Source: Adenophora triphylla var. japonica (lineage: Eukaryota > Streptophyta > Magnoliopsida > Asterales > Campanulaceae). From it: a DNA stretch of 64,000 bases. The stretch is from assembly GCA_022495995.1 (NCBI GenBank), contig JAFEMH010001307.1, positions 1 through 64,000 of the forward strand, given 5' to 3'. Within the stretch, counting starts at the first letter, position 1, and every line of letters begins with the position of its first letter. The notes beneath the pieces were generated by a model, which was given only the letters and a program-made list of their open reading frames with translations, was not told where the DNA came from and ran no database searches. Below, piece after piece: positions 1 through 11,559 of the stretch. The position numbers were made by a program, and so were the translations under genes.

Positions 1-598
1 CAAATTAAATCCAAAGGATGGGTCTGTTGCATTTCAAATAGTTGATTCTTCTGAACCTATGTCCAAAGCTTCTAGAACATCAAAAAAGTGATCTTTTCTG
101 CTTTTCATGCACTGTTGGCATCATGAAAAAAGATTTCAATCTCCTTTTTTCCATTTGGATAATTGATACATATTCATTATCTCTCATTTTCAAGTCAATT
201 TTTTGATAAATTATAAATTTGTTGAAGCAGTAAACAGTGATGAAGAAGATGAGAAATTGAAGTGTCAAGTTGATCGTCAAAAGGGACATTTGAAGGTTAC
301 GTCTGGGAATGTTGATATGGAAAAAAGATGATTTCTCTCCTGTTTTTTTGCCACACTACCTTAAGTGAAATGGTGTTTTTATGAGGTGGTAGGAAGCAAA
401 AAGAGAATGGATGTTGCTGGAATAATTAACGTCCACCACCGAGGAGAAACAATGGATGATGAACATTGATCCTACTACTTCTTGCAGCTTGGTCTACATT
501 AAATAAATATGATCTTAGAAATTATTGATGCGCCTGGGATAAAAAAGTTTATTCCATATTTTTTCAACTTACTTCCATTTTTCCCTCTTCCATTTTAG
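1..598 (+). other. Unidentified exon-like segment upstream of the PRP40 fragment
   Basis: No gene is recognised. An open stretch near 214-300 would read EAVNSDEEDEKLKCQVD, preceded by a T-rich tract. Related copies of the same flank-plus-start (attatctctcat, tcaattttttgataaa, then cagtaaacagt or cagtgaacagt) occur near 5,520-5,600, 6,780-6,840 and 7,015-7,085, so this is a locally repeated piece. The reading ends in stop codons in every copy. The copy 2 equivalent is 32,450-33,015. Confidence 0.4.
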
Positions 599-3002
599 GA
601 TTGCGAAAATGTCTTTAGTCACCTATTGGAGTCGGCAAATGTTGAGGCTAACTGGAGCCTGGGAGCAGGTATCATGTTTGTATGGGTGCCTTCTTTGATC
701 TTTGTTACCGACTTTAAGTGCTTGTAATTGAACTTGAAATTTTATATCGAGCAATGAGAGTGATCATCAATGGCAAAAGATATGGCGACCAGAAAGTTCT
801 AGGTGAACTGAAACAGGCTTTCAACGAGTGTCTGGACTCTCATTTCAAATTGACCAACTCTTCAGTTTAGATAGGAAGGAATGAGAGGGATTGTACTTTA
901 AACTCTGTTCTCAAAGATTTTTCAGGATGGAAAATGGGAAGCCTATGTTCCTTCATTTTCTTTCTGTCTGAAAGTAGCAGCAGATTTGGGAGGATAGAAA
1001 GCTCTGATTGGTTTTTTTTTTTTTCATTTTGCTACCTTTAAAAGGTCCAAAACTTAGGAAGGAAAATCTATAATTCCTTCCATTTCCTTCCTAAACTCGG
1101 TTGCAGAACATAAAAAATTTAACCCCTCCTTTTCATTATAACTTGAGGTTGGACGATAATACCTGAACCTTTCTTTTTCTCTCCAGCTCTTTGTATACTG
1201 TAACTTTAAAAGGCTTCAGTCTAATATTTGATTTCTTATGTGTTATGCTATAGTACCTGGTGCAAAGAAAGAATTTGGATGCTGAGAAGAGACGCTTAAC
1301 GCAGAAAAAAGCAAAAGAAAAATTCACGTAGATGATGAAATATTTATGAGTGCACTGTCGTCCTTCAAAATTGTTTTTACTAATGTATTTCCTGCCCCAG
1401 TTTCTATCTCAAGTAGGAGTCTAAGGAAATGGCATCATCCATGAGATGTAGGTACTTATCTCATCATGCTGTCTTATTTGTTGATAGCAATTATTTTAGC
1501 ATTAAGTTATTCCTTAGATGTTGATTTGAAACTGATTCTTGTGAACCAGAAAAGCTTTAGACTTGTTTGAAGATGATGAAAGGTTTAAGGCCGTAGAACA
1601 AGCTGCATGAATTTCCTCGTTTGTACTCTTAATTAGAGCTGTTGGTCAGATTTTTTGAGAGCAGCTGTACTCAATTGTTATTTTTTCTTCTAATTTCTTA
1701 GAATTATGAAAGTTTAGGTGGAGAAAGATCCATTACCAATTTGTGAGTGATGAAAGATAACTGGCTGTGCTATCCGAAGAAGGTATATTATTGCAGATGG
1801 GGCCTAACTGATATTGCCGTTTGTTGACTTTATAAATTATTGTATACCAATTAAAAGTAACAGCATCTTCTTGTGTCTTTAGGACCTTTTGATTGTCAGA
1901 ATTTGCCTTTTAGGTTCCACTGCAATTCACACAACAGGGGGTCCCATATTTTTTTTCTCTGGAGTTTGCTATATGTGTATTCTCACTCTCAGTATGTGCT
2001 TCTAATTTCAGGAAAGGATTAAGGCTCAAGGGGAACAACGTCGTAATAGGTTGGAGTACAGGCAACTCCTGGAATATTGTGGCCTGATGATTGAGGTTGT
2101 GTTTTGAAGCTTAATTTGCACAATCTTTCCAATCTGAAATTCACATGTTAATTGTCATTCATTATGTTCCCAGGTGATTGTACCATAAATAGATTAATCA
2201 TGTTCCCAGGTGGATACTCAGTGGCATAAGGTTCATGTCCGCTTGGAAGATTATGAAAGACGCTCATGCCTTGGAAAATTGATCGGTTGGAATTTCCCTG
2301 GTAAATTTCTTTGATTTCCTTTATTCTGGTTCATACAACACCAACTCTTATTTTCTGTTATGCTAGGAATACATCCGTGATCTGGAGAAGGAAGAAGATG
2401 AACAGAGGAAAATAAGAAAGGTTCCCTCTAAAACTGGTTTTCTAATTATATAAGTTTATTGCATGGAGCTACAGGCTACTTGTCTTCTTAATTTTTCTCT
2501 AAACTTTTTAAGGAGCAAATGAAATGGGTGGAGCGCAAAAATCGTGATGAGTTTCGCTAAATGCTAGAAAAAAATGTAGCTGACTGCACTTTTACAGCTA
2601 AAACTTACTGCCGGATCATTGTCAGAAAGTATTCTAGCAAATAATATTGAAAGCATTCACCCATTCATTTATGACACAAAGTCGATTGCTCATTTATGAC
2701 ACAAAGTCGATTGCACTCTGCTTATCTGGTATAACCATGGTTATTAGGTCAAGGATTATGCTCCTTATCTTGCTATTGCATCATAAATCTCTGTTTCTAC
2801 ACTTAAAGATTTGTTCAAGGATGTTGCTGAAGAACTAGAGATAGGTACTTTTTACCATTTTTTCCGGTTTATATAAAGGTCATCTTTATCATATAGATTA
2901 ACATTATTTTCACGTGTCGCACACTATAATTTTCTAATATCATGTAATGAGGCAAGTGCTACAGGCTAATATGTACATTGAAGACGCTATGTGTCGAGAT
3001 TG
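599..3002 (+). pseudogene. PRP40: PRP40-like pre-mRNA-processing protein fragment (FF-domain exons), copy 1
   Basis: Exon-sized pieces separated by intron-like DNA match, in order, the FF-domain region of plant PRP40, the U1 snRNP-associated factor that bridges splice sites. The pieces are: an FF start near 599-667 (LLESANV in copy 2 frame), AMRVIINGKRYG near 752, LDAEKRRLTQKKAKEKF near 1,260, DLFEDDERFKAVE near 1,560, EYRQLLEYCG near 2,055, TQWHKVHVRLEDYERRSCL near 2,213, EYIRDLEKEEDE near 2,368, VERKNRDEFR near 2,530, STLKDLFKDVAEELE near 2,795 and ANMYIEDAM near 2,967. Stop codons fall in at least three pieces (after FKAVEQAA, DEFR and LAIAS). The WW domains and the charged C-terminus are missing. 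Retained introns show it is a genomic fragment, not a processed copy. Family assignment is from remembered sequence features. Confidence 0.82.
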
Positions 3003-4300
3003 TTACTTGTAAGTCACTTTCAATGCTTTTAATTTGTCAGTTCTCGTTGTTTTGGGCATGTCATTGACTTGTTCACTCCTGGTAAGCTTAAATATCTCAT
3101 GCAATTACATTTCTCAGTCACCTATAGAATTTCATTGTCAGGCTTCGACATCAGAGCCATATCGCTTTTTGTCCACATTTGTACCTTAATGGCATTGAGC
3201 TGATGAATCGACTCCTCTATGAGGTTGCTCAATATATAGCAAATTTCAATTGCCCCAATATTCTGTTTTGTTATCTTACCTGGACCTTTCAAAATTGGGG
3301 AACATTAGAGTTTAGGTTTCGGGGGGCGAACATGGAACTCTCTGGGTCAGCACGAAAACTTGTTTAATCCATGAGGAGAGAAGCTGCAGCGATAGTCAGT
3401 TCTCCGGAAACCGGAAAAACGAGAAACCCCTCTCGCCGTTCTTGACTCTGCCTCTGTTTCTCATCTTGCCTTAGATCTTGAGGTTTGAGTCTCCTTTTTT
3501 ATATTCTCTTGCGTTCGTTTAAAGCTTCCTTTTCTTAATTTAAACTATATTTCGATTTATGCTGTGCCTTGCCTTGAGAGTTGAGACTGCTACTGCTTTC
3601 TTTTTCACATTTTCCCCTTCTTATTTTTAAAAGTTTTACCATCTAAGCAGTGGCAGTGAACTTTTTACTTTCTTACTTGTAAGAATCTGTGATTACTACA
3701 TTTTACCAAAAATAGTTTCTTTTGAGTTCTATTTTTGTTCACACTTGTACAGATATAGTATTCTTGAGTAAAATGATATGAGTAAATATTAACATAAAAT
3801 AACTTTGTTCTTGTGTTTTCTTACTCGTCTGCATGACATGCATGTGCATTTTTATATTTTGTAAGTCTCTGATTTCCAGTGTACCTCATTGCTTATGTGT
3901 GCATATTGAATATGAATGAGGGATTAGTGGTTGGAACTTAAATCTTGAAGATGTGAAGGCTCAGGCTTCCTTGGTATAATGTCTTGTATTTTCGTTATTT
4001 TGAACATGTTCCTTTTTGAAATATTCTAAGCTACGTTTGATTCATGAAGAGCTATTTCAGGAAAAAATTAAAATGAAAAGCATTACTTTGGAAGCAAATA
4101 TTATGTCCTCCTTTGTTTGCTTTTCACATTCGGAAAAGGGATCTGATAATAACTTCCAAGTGTTTTGGTTGAAGCAGAACAATTACATCATCAATTATCT
4201 TCCATAAGTCAGTTTTCAGAAGCTCCAGATGTGGTAATTCTAGAGTTATTTCAGTTATATAATGAGAAATTTACGAAGTTGTTATTTTAATTTATTTTCG
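3003..4300 (+). other. Non-coding stretch after the PRP40 fragment, with a possible leader at 3,370-3,480
   Basis: The sequence is mostly AT-rich. Part of it (3,003-3,745) recurs at 18,940-19,590, where an 88-base block near 3,125-3,210 is absent. A short reading near 3,371 (MRREAAA, ending after about 24 codons) followed by a pyrimidine-rich, intron-like run could be an old first exon, but I cannot identify it. From 3,746 to 4,300 I see nothing recognisable. Confidence 0.35.
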
Positions 4301-4307
4301 CTTTCCT

Positions 4308-5875
4308 TTGTTGGATGGCAACGCAATGTGTCACAGGACAACCGGATGCAGAATCATCCTCCTTTCTTATAAGCTGATTCTTCCTCGACCTGAGCCACGT
4401 AAGTTTGTTCACATGGTGACACCATTGACTACAATCTCGTTCTGCTACTATTTATTTTCTGTATTTGATTCGTCCCAAAATAAATGTCGCGTTTCCAAAT
4501 AAGGAAAGTGACTTGGTGCAATTTTATCATTGTACAAGTAATGTACAAACTAGTAAAGCACCTTCCTTAAAAACGTTGACTAGTCAACTGCGACATTTTT
4601 TCTGGGACGGAGAAGAATGTATGCTTGAGCATGTAGTCATGTTCAAACAACATTCAAGCTCATACGTGGCAGTTTTTAGATTTATATAGGATAAGTATGC
4701 TGCTATGTTGACGAGCCCAAGGCCTTTATATGAACCATGCTTGCTTACATTTGGAGCTATATGGTGGGATAGAATCTACTAAGTTATGTCAAAACTTATA
4801 TAATGGATTCATGATTTTTTTTTCATATCATGATCCTTGTACCTCTTTAAATATACAAGTGAATCTATTCTGAGGATAGGTAATGGTTTATGTAGGTGAC
4901 TCCTCAAGATCCTATTTCCATACCATCTCTCCATCTGAAGATACAACATCTATTCCTCTTGGACTTACCATTTTCCCTATGTTGCAGTCAAATATTCTCT
5001 ATAGGATACGTGTCAATCATTTTTGTTTATTTTGTTCACATTCCTAATTATTTATGAGTTTCTTATTTGTCATGTTGCTTCTTCCAGGAGGACATTCTTA
5101 GTCTCATGAAGCATGTTGCTATTGGTGACTCCACATGCGTCGTATCAAAACTTGATAGGTTGTCTGCCATTTCATGGATTCATGATGCTTTTTCATCTCA
5201 TGAACGCCCTACCTACTCTTTAAGTATGAATGTCAGTGAATCTCTTCTGAGGATACATTATGGTTTATGTCGGTGATTCCTCAAAATCCTCTTTTTCTAC
5301 CATCCCCATCTGAATCTATAACATCTATTCCTCTTGGACTTTCCATTTTCCCTATGCTGTAGTGTTTCAATCAGATATTCTCTAAAGGGTTTGCGTAAAC
5401 CATTTTTGTTTATTTTTTCACATTTCTAATTATCTACTCCCTCCGTCCCAAAATGAAAGTCCAAAAAAATCAAATTTTTTCTTACTCAAATTCCTATTTT
5501 CCTTGTGTAATTGATACATGTTCATTATTTCTCATCTTCAAGTCAATTTTTGGTTAAATTACAATCTTTTTGAAACAGTGAACAGTGATGAACCAGTTGA
5601 GAAATTAAAGTGTCAAGTTCAATAAAAAGGTGATATCTCTCCTCTTTTTCACTATTTAAGTTCATGAATCTTAAGAGTTATAGATTGGATTGAGAAACTA
5701 ACTCATTTCCTTTTCGATATCTGCATCTCCTCTGCTGCAGAAGCGTCACAGCAAGACAACAATCTGATGCAGAATCAACCTCCTTTTTTATCTACTGCTT
5801 CTTCAATGTACGCTAGACCACATGGTGACAGCATTGACTACAATCTCCCTCTGCTACTATTTATTTTCTCTATTA
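4308..5875 (+). repeat. Local degenerate duplications
   Basis: Two pairs of related blocks are visible. The block at 4,310-4,460 resembles 5,735-5,875 (shared gatgcagaatcancctcctt and the following cattgactacaatctc). The block at 4,855-5,050 resembles 5,228-5,424 (shared ctattcctcttggactt and cattttccctatg). The second block of the first pair would read SQQDNNLMQNQPPFLS, which I do not recognise. An exon-like open stretch at 5,090-5,210 (EDILSLMKHVAIGDST) has a shorter relative near 8,615-8,670 and 37,470-37,520. No function is assigned. Confidence 0.5.
5437..5485 (+). mobile_element. Stowaway-like MITE, left end only
   Basis: A TA dinucleotide followed by CTCCCTCCGTCCCA, the Stowaway terminal motif, begins here. 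No matching right end (TGGGACGGAGGGAG) follows. The sequence passes into the repeated tcattatttctcatcttc block, so the element is truncated. Confidence 0.6.
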
Positions 5876-7200
5876 TACCCATAGTTATCGGAAGATTTCT
5901 GACTATCAGATTTCCGACGCTATCACATTTCCATGACTATGCTTGAAAATTAGGTAGTTAATTCATCTGTTGTTCTGATAGATTTGTAATGCATCCGACT
6001 TCCTCTTCACGAGTTTTATTAGCCTGTACTCTGACTTTCCAGAGGTAAATCTGAGAGATCTGATGACGATGTGAGTGTTGCTAGCTCATCATTTGAAATA
6101 GAACATTGGGTAGCACTTTCAGTTCTGCAATTGCTCTTATTGAATAATTCACTCTTCTTACAAAACAAAACATATTTGCTTAAGTAACAATAATGGTGCA
6201 GAAAATAATAATAGATGAATAGAAGTCAGGGTTGTATCTGCTGAATAAAGGCAAGATAATAACATAGCACTAAACTAAGGGACCTGAGTTATAGATGCCT
6301 TCAACATGTCTAGATTGTGAAGAAATATTGAGAGCAGTCCGCTTCAGCTTCTTTTATGTGACAAAGCTTAGCATTTAGTTTAAATTACCGAGTTGCTGTT
6401 CGAAGCAAATTATTTCACTGGGAGAACTGTGTGTTGTAATTATTGCTCTGCCTATATGGATGTATGTGCATATGTAAATATACACTAACTATGCACACGT
6501 GTACATACATACGTACACACTACCATGAGTTTGCACATGTATCTACAATATCTTTCTGGATAAGTTTATACTAACCGTCTCAAAATTTTCAGTAACAGGT
6601 TTCAAAATCAATTCCAAAGGATTCCAAGTTATAATGGAGCTGCTGCATTCTAAATATAGATGATTCTTCTTCTGAATCAGTGCCTAAAGCTTCTTGTACA
6701 TCAAGCAAGTGATCTTTTCTGCCATGCTTTTGGCATCATGCTTAAAAATTTCTCAATTTCCTACATTCCATTTGTGTAATTGATGCATATTCATTATCTC
6801 TTATCTTGAAGTCAATTTTTTTGATAAACTACAAATTATGTCACTTGGAGAATTGATCCTCTTATCTTATCAGTTTGGTTCACCAAAACATTTTCATCAA
6901 GCATTTTAGGTATACGTAAAAACATATGATGTCAGTGGACATATGTATATGATGTGAGATTTGTGTTTGCGAGTTGTTACCATGGATTGGTCTAGTTTGT
7001 GTAATTGATACATGTTTTCATTATCTCTCATCTTCAAGCCAAATTTTTGTTAAATTACAAATTTCTTGAAACAGTAAACAGTTGTGAATATCGCGTTTCT
7101 GAATAAGATTCTTATATCCATACGTTTATGGATATAGATTTCAATATAAGATTTTACCTGATTAGCTTCTCTCCATCGTTCATATACAACACAAGTTTCA
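5876..7200 (+). other. Non-coding region shared by both copies from 6,085
   Basis: No gene is recognised. The piece near 5,991-6,085 (gcatccgacttcctct, then a donor-like gaggtaaat) is a diverged relative of 32,018-32,110, the first bases of copy 2. From 6,085 on, the sequence is nearly identical to 34,926 onward. A degenerate relative of the base 1 segment lies at 6,598-6,715 and again shows a stop after its ACATCAAGCAAG motif. Confidence 0.4.
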
Positions 7201-7204
7201 TGTT

Positions 7205-7680
7205 TTCCAGTAATGGTGGTGTTGTGCAATCGCAGCGGAAGCTAATGAACAATAACTAAAGAACACACACCAAGCAATTGAGAAATCAAAAGAGAAAAGA
7301 GATGGAAATCGATTGGGGTTTTGAACCTTGCCTCTGTTTTATTATATGCAATATCTCATTTGTTTACATATGGTTACAAACAGTATATATATGTTACAAA
7401 CCCTAGCCTAAACCAAGACCAAATAAACAGAAACCCGTTCAGGCCCAAAACCCCCTGTCAGCCTTGAGGCGGGAGGCTCCCGCCCCAAGGTGACCCAGGC
7501 GCCCGCCTGGCGAGGTGCAATGCCAAGCTGCTCCTTCGGCCTTCGATGCGCCCGCCTCAGCAAGCTCCATGCGGCCGCCTCAAAGCCCCACGCCACAGCT
7601 ATGCCTTCGGCCTTCCAGGCGCCCGCCTCGGATAGCACGGGGCGCCCGCCTCGCGTCGAATAGAGAGCCATACCATACCC
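7205..7680 (-). other. GC-rich tail and possible LTR-side sequence next to the copia fragment
   Basis: From 7,430 to 7,660 the base composition jumps to strongly GC-rich, with the motif gcgcccgcct or close variants about five times (near 7,498, 7,547, 7,568, 7,617, 7,641). Between 7,205 and 7,420 lies AT-rich sequence that could be retrotransposon 3' non-coding or LTR sequence. No second LTR is present to prove it. The plus-strand open frame across the GC block is a by-product of composition. Confidence 0.4.
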
Positions 7681-8372
7681 AACTCGTTGATGATAAATAT
7701 GATTTTTTGCCAAGAAAATTGCGTTTTGACTGTCACAAAGCAACTTCACTCCACCTTGTTGAATACCCAACTCGTTGACCAAACCCCAAAGCCATAAGGC
7801 TTCCTTTGCAGCTTCAACCGCTGCCATGTACTCCGCTTCCGCTGTAGACAATGCAATAATCGACTGAATCATAGATCTCCAACATATGGGTCCACCACCA
7901 AGAGTAAACGCATAACCGGTAGTCGACCTCCTCCGATCCAAGTCACCCGCATAATCTGAATCAACATATCCCACAACAGAAAGCTCCTCACTCTTACCTC
8001 CAAACACGATGCCATAATCCATAGTGCCCTTCAAATATCTGAGAATCCACTTGACTGCTTCCCAATGCTGTTTACCCGGATTCGCCATATACTTGCTGAC
8101 CACACTAATAGCTTGCGCCAAATCTGGCCTCGTGCAAATCATAGCATACATGAGACATCCCACTGCACTTGCATAGGGAATCTATGACATACTCTGAATA
8201 TCTTCAGTCGAACTCGGGAATCGAGGCGGAGAAATTAAAATGACTCGTCAATGGTGTCTTCACGGGTTTTGCATCCCGCATATTGAACCTCTCTAACACC
8301 TTCTCCACATAGTCGGCTTGAGACAACCACAATCTCCTAGATTTCCTGGACATCGAGCCATAACATCCAACA
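7408..8372 (-). pseudogene. Ty1/copia reverse transcriptase C-terminus and RNase H fragment, copy 1
   Basis: Read on the minus strand, 8,372-8,204 gives the end of copia RT (LWLSQADYVEKVLERFN, then AKPVKTPL). After a frameshift near 8,215 and a TAG in place of the usual tyrosine before IPYASAVG, 8,163-7,680 gives the RNase H portion: CTRPDLAQAISVVSKYM, VGYVDSDYAGD, RRSTTGYAF, ALSTAEAEYMA and KLLCDSQNAI. The family then expects a K-H-I-D-x-R-Y-H motif. Here the frame runs instead into a GC-rich tail. Gag, protease, integrase and most of RT are absent. The element is of the Tork/TNT1 kind by motif. Confidence 0.9.
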
Positions 8373-9240
8373 ACAGGTGGTTTTTTTATTACCACTGCGC
8401 AGCCGCCTCCCCCCCCCCCCTTCACTCAATATGTACACACACACACATATAAATGTATGTATTACAACTACGCTTGGTTTTTTTTATCAAAATGCTCATT
8501 ACATTAGAAGTTATGAAAGTGTGGAGATCTAAATTATTCACCAATCACTTATAGTGTTTTTTTTTTTTTTTTTTTTTTTTTTAAGTTTCGTATTTGTCAT
8601 GTTGCTTTTTCCGGGAGGACATTCTTAATTTCATGAAGCAAGCCAGTATTGGTGACTCTACGGATGTTATTTCTTAATTTTCATATTATGATTTTATTTT
8701 ATTTTTTATTTTTTTTTGTGGTGATGAATTGATTTTTGGGTTAGAAGTATATAAGTCTTTAAATTTAAACTGGGAAGGGAAAGTGGGGTTTTTATTTTAG
8801 TTGTTAGTCCTTGTAATTTCAGTTTTAACATTTTTGCCCTTGTAGATTTAAATAATATGCCAACTATGCAATGAGATTGCCAAATAAGCGAAAACAATGA
8901 GTCAACACGCCAATTCAACAAAATTAACGGTGAAATTGACGGTTAATTGATGGAAGGATGACATAATCCATAAAATGTAGGTCAAGGATGAAAAGGTTAA
9001 AAAAATTGATTTAATGATGAAAACGTAAAACTTAAACTAGTTGAAGGACGAAAAAGATACTTTTCTCTTGAGATTAGTGTTCAGCCTTTTTCTTCACATG
9101 TGTTTATTTTCTATTATAAATATAGAGTGGGTGCGGTGGATATATGGGTATAAATATAGAGGGATATGTACTGATATTTGACTAAACTTTAGAAATATAC
9201 ACCAAATATAATTCCATTAAGAATTAAGAAGATTTGACTC
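8373..9240. other. Intergenic stretch with poly-C, CA and poly-T tracts
   Basis: This holds a C run at about 8,409-8,420, a short CA repeat, a T run of about 25 at 8,558-8,582 (longer in copy 2) and a T-rich run near 8,700. The stretch 8,760-9,060 has the look of retrotransposon non-coding sequence but matches nothing I can name. A short relative of the 5,090 exon-like piece lies at about 8,615-8,670. Confidence 0.45.
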
Positions 9241-10012
9241 TTTTTCAGGATCCGCGGGAACTTGGCAGGTCGCGTGAGAAACCATTCTAGAGCGTGATCA
9301 CTCAAGGTACTAGCTAATGCTTTGCACAAAGTCGCCTGCTTCTTGGTGAGAATAGACAGTCACCTCGAAACTTCCAATGTGGGTTCTCGCCCTTGTACTT
9401 CCCGAATAATCAGACAGTGACAGCATAGGGAACGTGGGATCTGGGTCGGCATTTTGAATTTCCTTCACAAAAGGCGCCAAGTTAGAATCCACCTCATCCA
9501 CGGTTTTATTTCCCGCTTCTAACTCCTTAATCCGTTTCACCATCTCTTTCCTCCAGTGATCCTCCTCCTTTCTCTCCACCTTCTCATGCCCCCTGGGTTC
9601 CTCCACCTTATGGTGCCTTTCTAAATGATGGGATCTTCATTCTGAATGTTTCGAGTGACTTGGCTTATGCACCTTATCCGTGGTGGATCCACTGTTTACT
9701 TCATCCCCATCATACTCATAGTAGTAAGATTAACCCCGCGAGATAGTTGACTGGTAATACACTTTCTTCCTCTTCAACTATCTCCTGAGACCTCTTCTTC
9801 CCGGCTACTCTCTCAGATCTCGCTTTGTTGGATACTCGCCTTTCTATCCTTGTTCGGTCCCTGGGAGGCGGCATATCGCCTTCCCGCCTATCTTCCCTCC
9901 TTAATACGCTTTGACTATCGGCTTGTCCCCTCGTTGGGCTGTCTCCATCTGTTCTTGCCATGATATTCTGCGGGATCTGAGTAGGCTCTTGCCTCATTTT
10001 CACAAGTCTATT
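9241..10012 (-). pseudogene. Ty3/gypsy gag N-terminal fragment, copy 1
   Basis: Minus-strand frames 10,000-9,740 and 9,606-9,310 encode a charged, hydrophilic leader (RREDRREGDMPPPRDRTR) followed by FVKEIQNADPDPTFPMLSL and SFEVTVYSHQEAGDFVQSI. This is the layout of plant gypsy gag just before its conserved capsid-like domain. Stops and an 8-base deletion relative to copy 2 interrupt it. The upstream end is cut at 10,012 by a deletion that removed the LTR and leader still present in copy 2. Confidence 0.75.
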
Positions 10013-10030
10013 GTTTAAAATAGACTTGTG
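10001..10030. repeat. Perfect 12-bp inverted repeat at a deletion junction
   Basis: CACAAGTCTATT (10,001-10,012) and AATAGACTTGTG (10,019-10,030) are exact reverse complements around a 6-base loop. Copy 2 has only the left arm (38,859-38,870), and its sequence then continues for about 1.24 kb before gtgcaaggg resumes at 40,116. The right arm is therefore inserted filler at the deletion point in copy 1. Confidence 0.85.
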
Positions 10031-10154
10031 CAAGGGAAAGTATGCCCGATTTTGGGCACGTGCAACCTGCCCAATTCTATAGGGTTTAAAAATTTTAGGT
10101 TCAAAAATTTTAAGGGTTCAAATTATTTAGTTTTATCATATATATATATTACAT

Positions 10155-10240
10155 CCTGATTAATTATAGAGAAATGTAGTGATCTAGTTGGTCCGAGTTC
10201 GATTCACATCCCCAAAAATGTAGAGTATTTTTTCTTTCGT
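10155..10240 (+). mobile_element. Possible tRNA-derived SINE head
   Basis: The run tagtgatctagttggt followed closely by gagttcgattcacatcc resembles the A and B boxes of an RNA polymerase III promoter in a tRNA-like SINE. No tail or target duplication was identified, and the spacing between boxes is short. The same sequence is at about 40,245-40,330 in copy 2. Confidence 0.25.
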
Positions 10241-10468
10241 TGGCCTTTCTCATTTTGGGCTTCCCTCCCCTCCCCTCCTCTTCCATCCATTCTTTTCTTA
10301 GTTTGGGCTTTTATTCTATTTTTTCAACCGTCATTATTCAATTTTTCCACCTCAATTAGAAAATTTGATTATATATTTAATATATTTTATTGAATTATTT
10401 GCAATCATTACTTCAGTATTTGTTGCATTCATTGCATTGTGTAATTTTTAATTTAAAATATTAAAGGC

Positions 10469-10471
<3 letters not shown>

Positions 10472-10536
<65 letters not shown>
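10472..10536. repeat. (TA)n microsatellite
   Basis: About 32 TA units. The orthologous tract in copy 2 (40,563-40,712) is more than twice as long. Confidence 0.97.
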
Positions 10537-10539
<3 letters not shown>

Positions 10540-11019
10540 TAGGATCCCTATAAATATTGAGACGGAATTGAGGAATAATATTAAAAAGTGTTAGTACTAA
10601 TGTTAAAACGTGTTAGAGATAGTGTTGAAAACTTTCAGCATATTTTAATAAGTTTCATTTATTTACAAAATGTTAACGGACATTTTTAAAAAACATAATT
10701 TCAAAGTTCAAAGAAAAAACCAGATATTTTACAAAATTTTGGCTTATTTTTGGCTTAAAAAATTGAAATTTGAATTAAATTATTGGGCTATTCTGGAATT
10801 AAATTGACCAATTAGTCAATTAGTCAAGAATAAAGAAACAATCTTTGCGGATTTTAGCTTACTTACTAACTAAGATTGCATTTGACCAATTTTTTTTTTT
10901 TTTTTCTTCTTTTAAAAGGGGTGCATTTGACCAATTGACCTTATTAACAACGGACATAATCCTAGCGATTATATAATCCCTCCTCGCTCCTTCTTCCTGC
11001 CCTCATTCCCTCGCCTTCC

Positions 11020-11020
<1 letters not shown>
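10537..11020. other. AT-rich stretch, nothing recognised
   Basis: No coding signal is visible. It holds a T run near 10,890 and a repeated gcatttgaccaatt (about 10,868 and 10,923). Copy 2 has only one of these, so about 55 bases were locally duplicated in copy 1 or lost from copy 2. Confidence 0.4.

Positions 11021-11074
<54 letters not shown>
11021..11074. repeat. (CT)n(CA)n compound microsatellite
   Basis: About 10 CT units followed by about 17 CA units lie just upstream of the ATM-like first exon, where CT tracts are common in plant leaders. Copy 2 has an expanded, interrupted version at 41,151-41,254. Confidence 0.95.
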
Positions 11075-11076
<2 letters not shown>

Positions 11077-11192
11077 CCCCTCCGCCTTCCTCAACTCCGT
11101 TCCGATCATTTCCCCTCCAAATTTCTTCTCTCTCATGATTTTCACACCGATATAATTCGCCCGGCGTAACGCCGTCGTAACATTCTATCAAA

Positions 11193-11268
11193 ATGGCGGT
11201 CACTTCACAAGATGTTTAGGAAATTGTTCGGAGTCTCTCTTCCGACGATAAAGACAAAAGCTCCAGAG
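11193..11268 (+). pseudogene. ATM-kinase-like first exon fragment, copy 1
   Basis: ATG at 11,193 opens MAVTSQDV, then TAG, then EIVRSLSSDDKDKS, ending at a GT donor (11,269). This resembles the N-terminus of plant ATM, the DNA-damage checkpoint kinase, which starts with a similar V-T-x-x-D-V-x-E-I-V and L-S-S-D-K-x-K arrangement. Downstream, 11,729-11,780 reads LPKLVFTLTLRV, which resembles a later ATM N-terminal segment, and its duplicate at 17,050 reads LPKLVFAMTL. The in-frame TAG is in both copies, so it predates the duplication. The kinase domain is absent. The match is short, so the family call is tentative. Confidence 0.45.
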
Positions 11269-11559
11269 GTGACTTATCAGCTTTGTTTCTCCGATCAGCT
11301 TTCTTCGATGTGTTATATTTGTGTGTGTGTGAACTTTGAACTAAACCTAGAAAGTTAACCTGAACAAGAATGGGTTAGACATTGCTGATTTTTCTGATTT
11401 TGGCTGCTCATTTGAATTAGGGTTTATTTTGATTTTATGAAATTACTTTGATTTAGGGTTTATTTTTTGTTTTATGAAATTAGGAGCGTTGTTGATTTGA
11501 AATGTTCTGCTCATGTTATGATTGTTTACAGTTTGCCAAATTTGTATATATATCATGAA

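Noticed and set aside
7515..7778. Plus-strand proline-, serine- and arginine-rich open frame
   Set aside because: It lies antisense to the copia fragment and its GC-rich tail and is a shadow frame.
8706..8921. Minus-strand frame of 71 residues, repeated at 37,537
   Set aside because: It is low-complexity, ends in poly-K from a T run and has no recognisable motif. The repeat is due to the large duplication.
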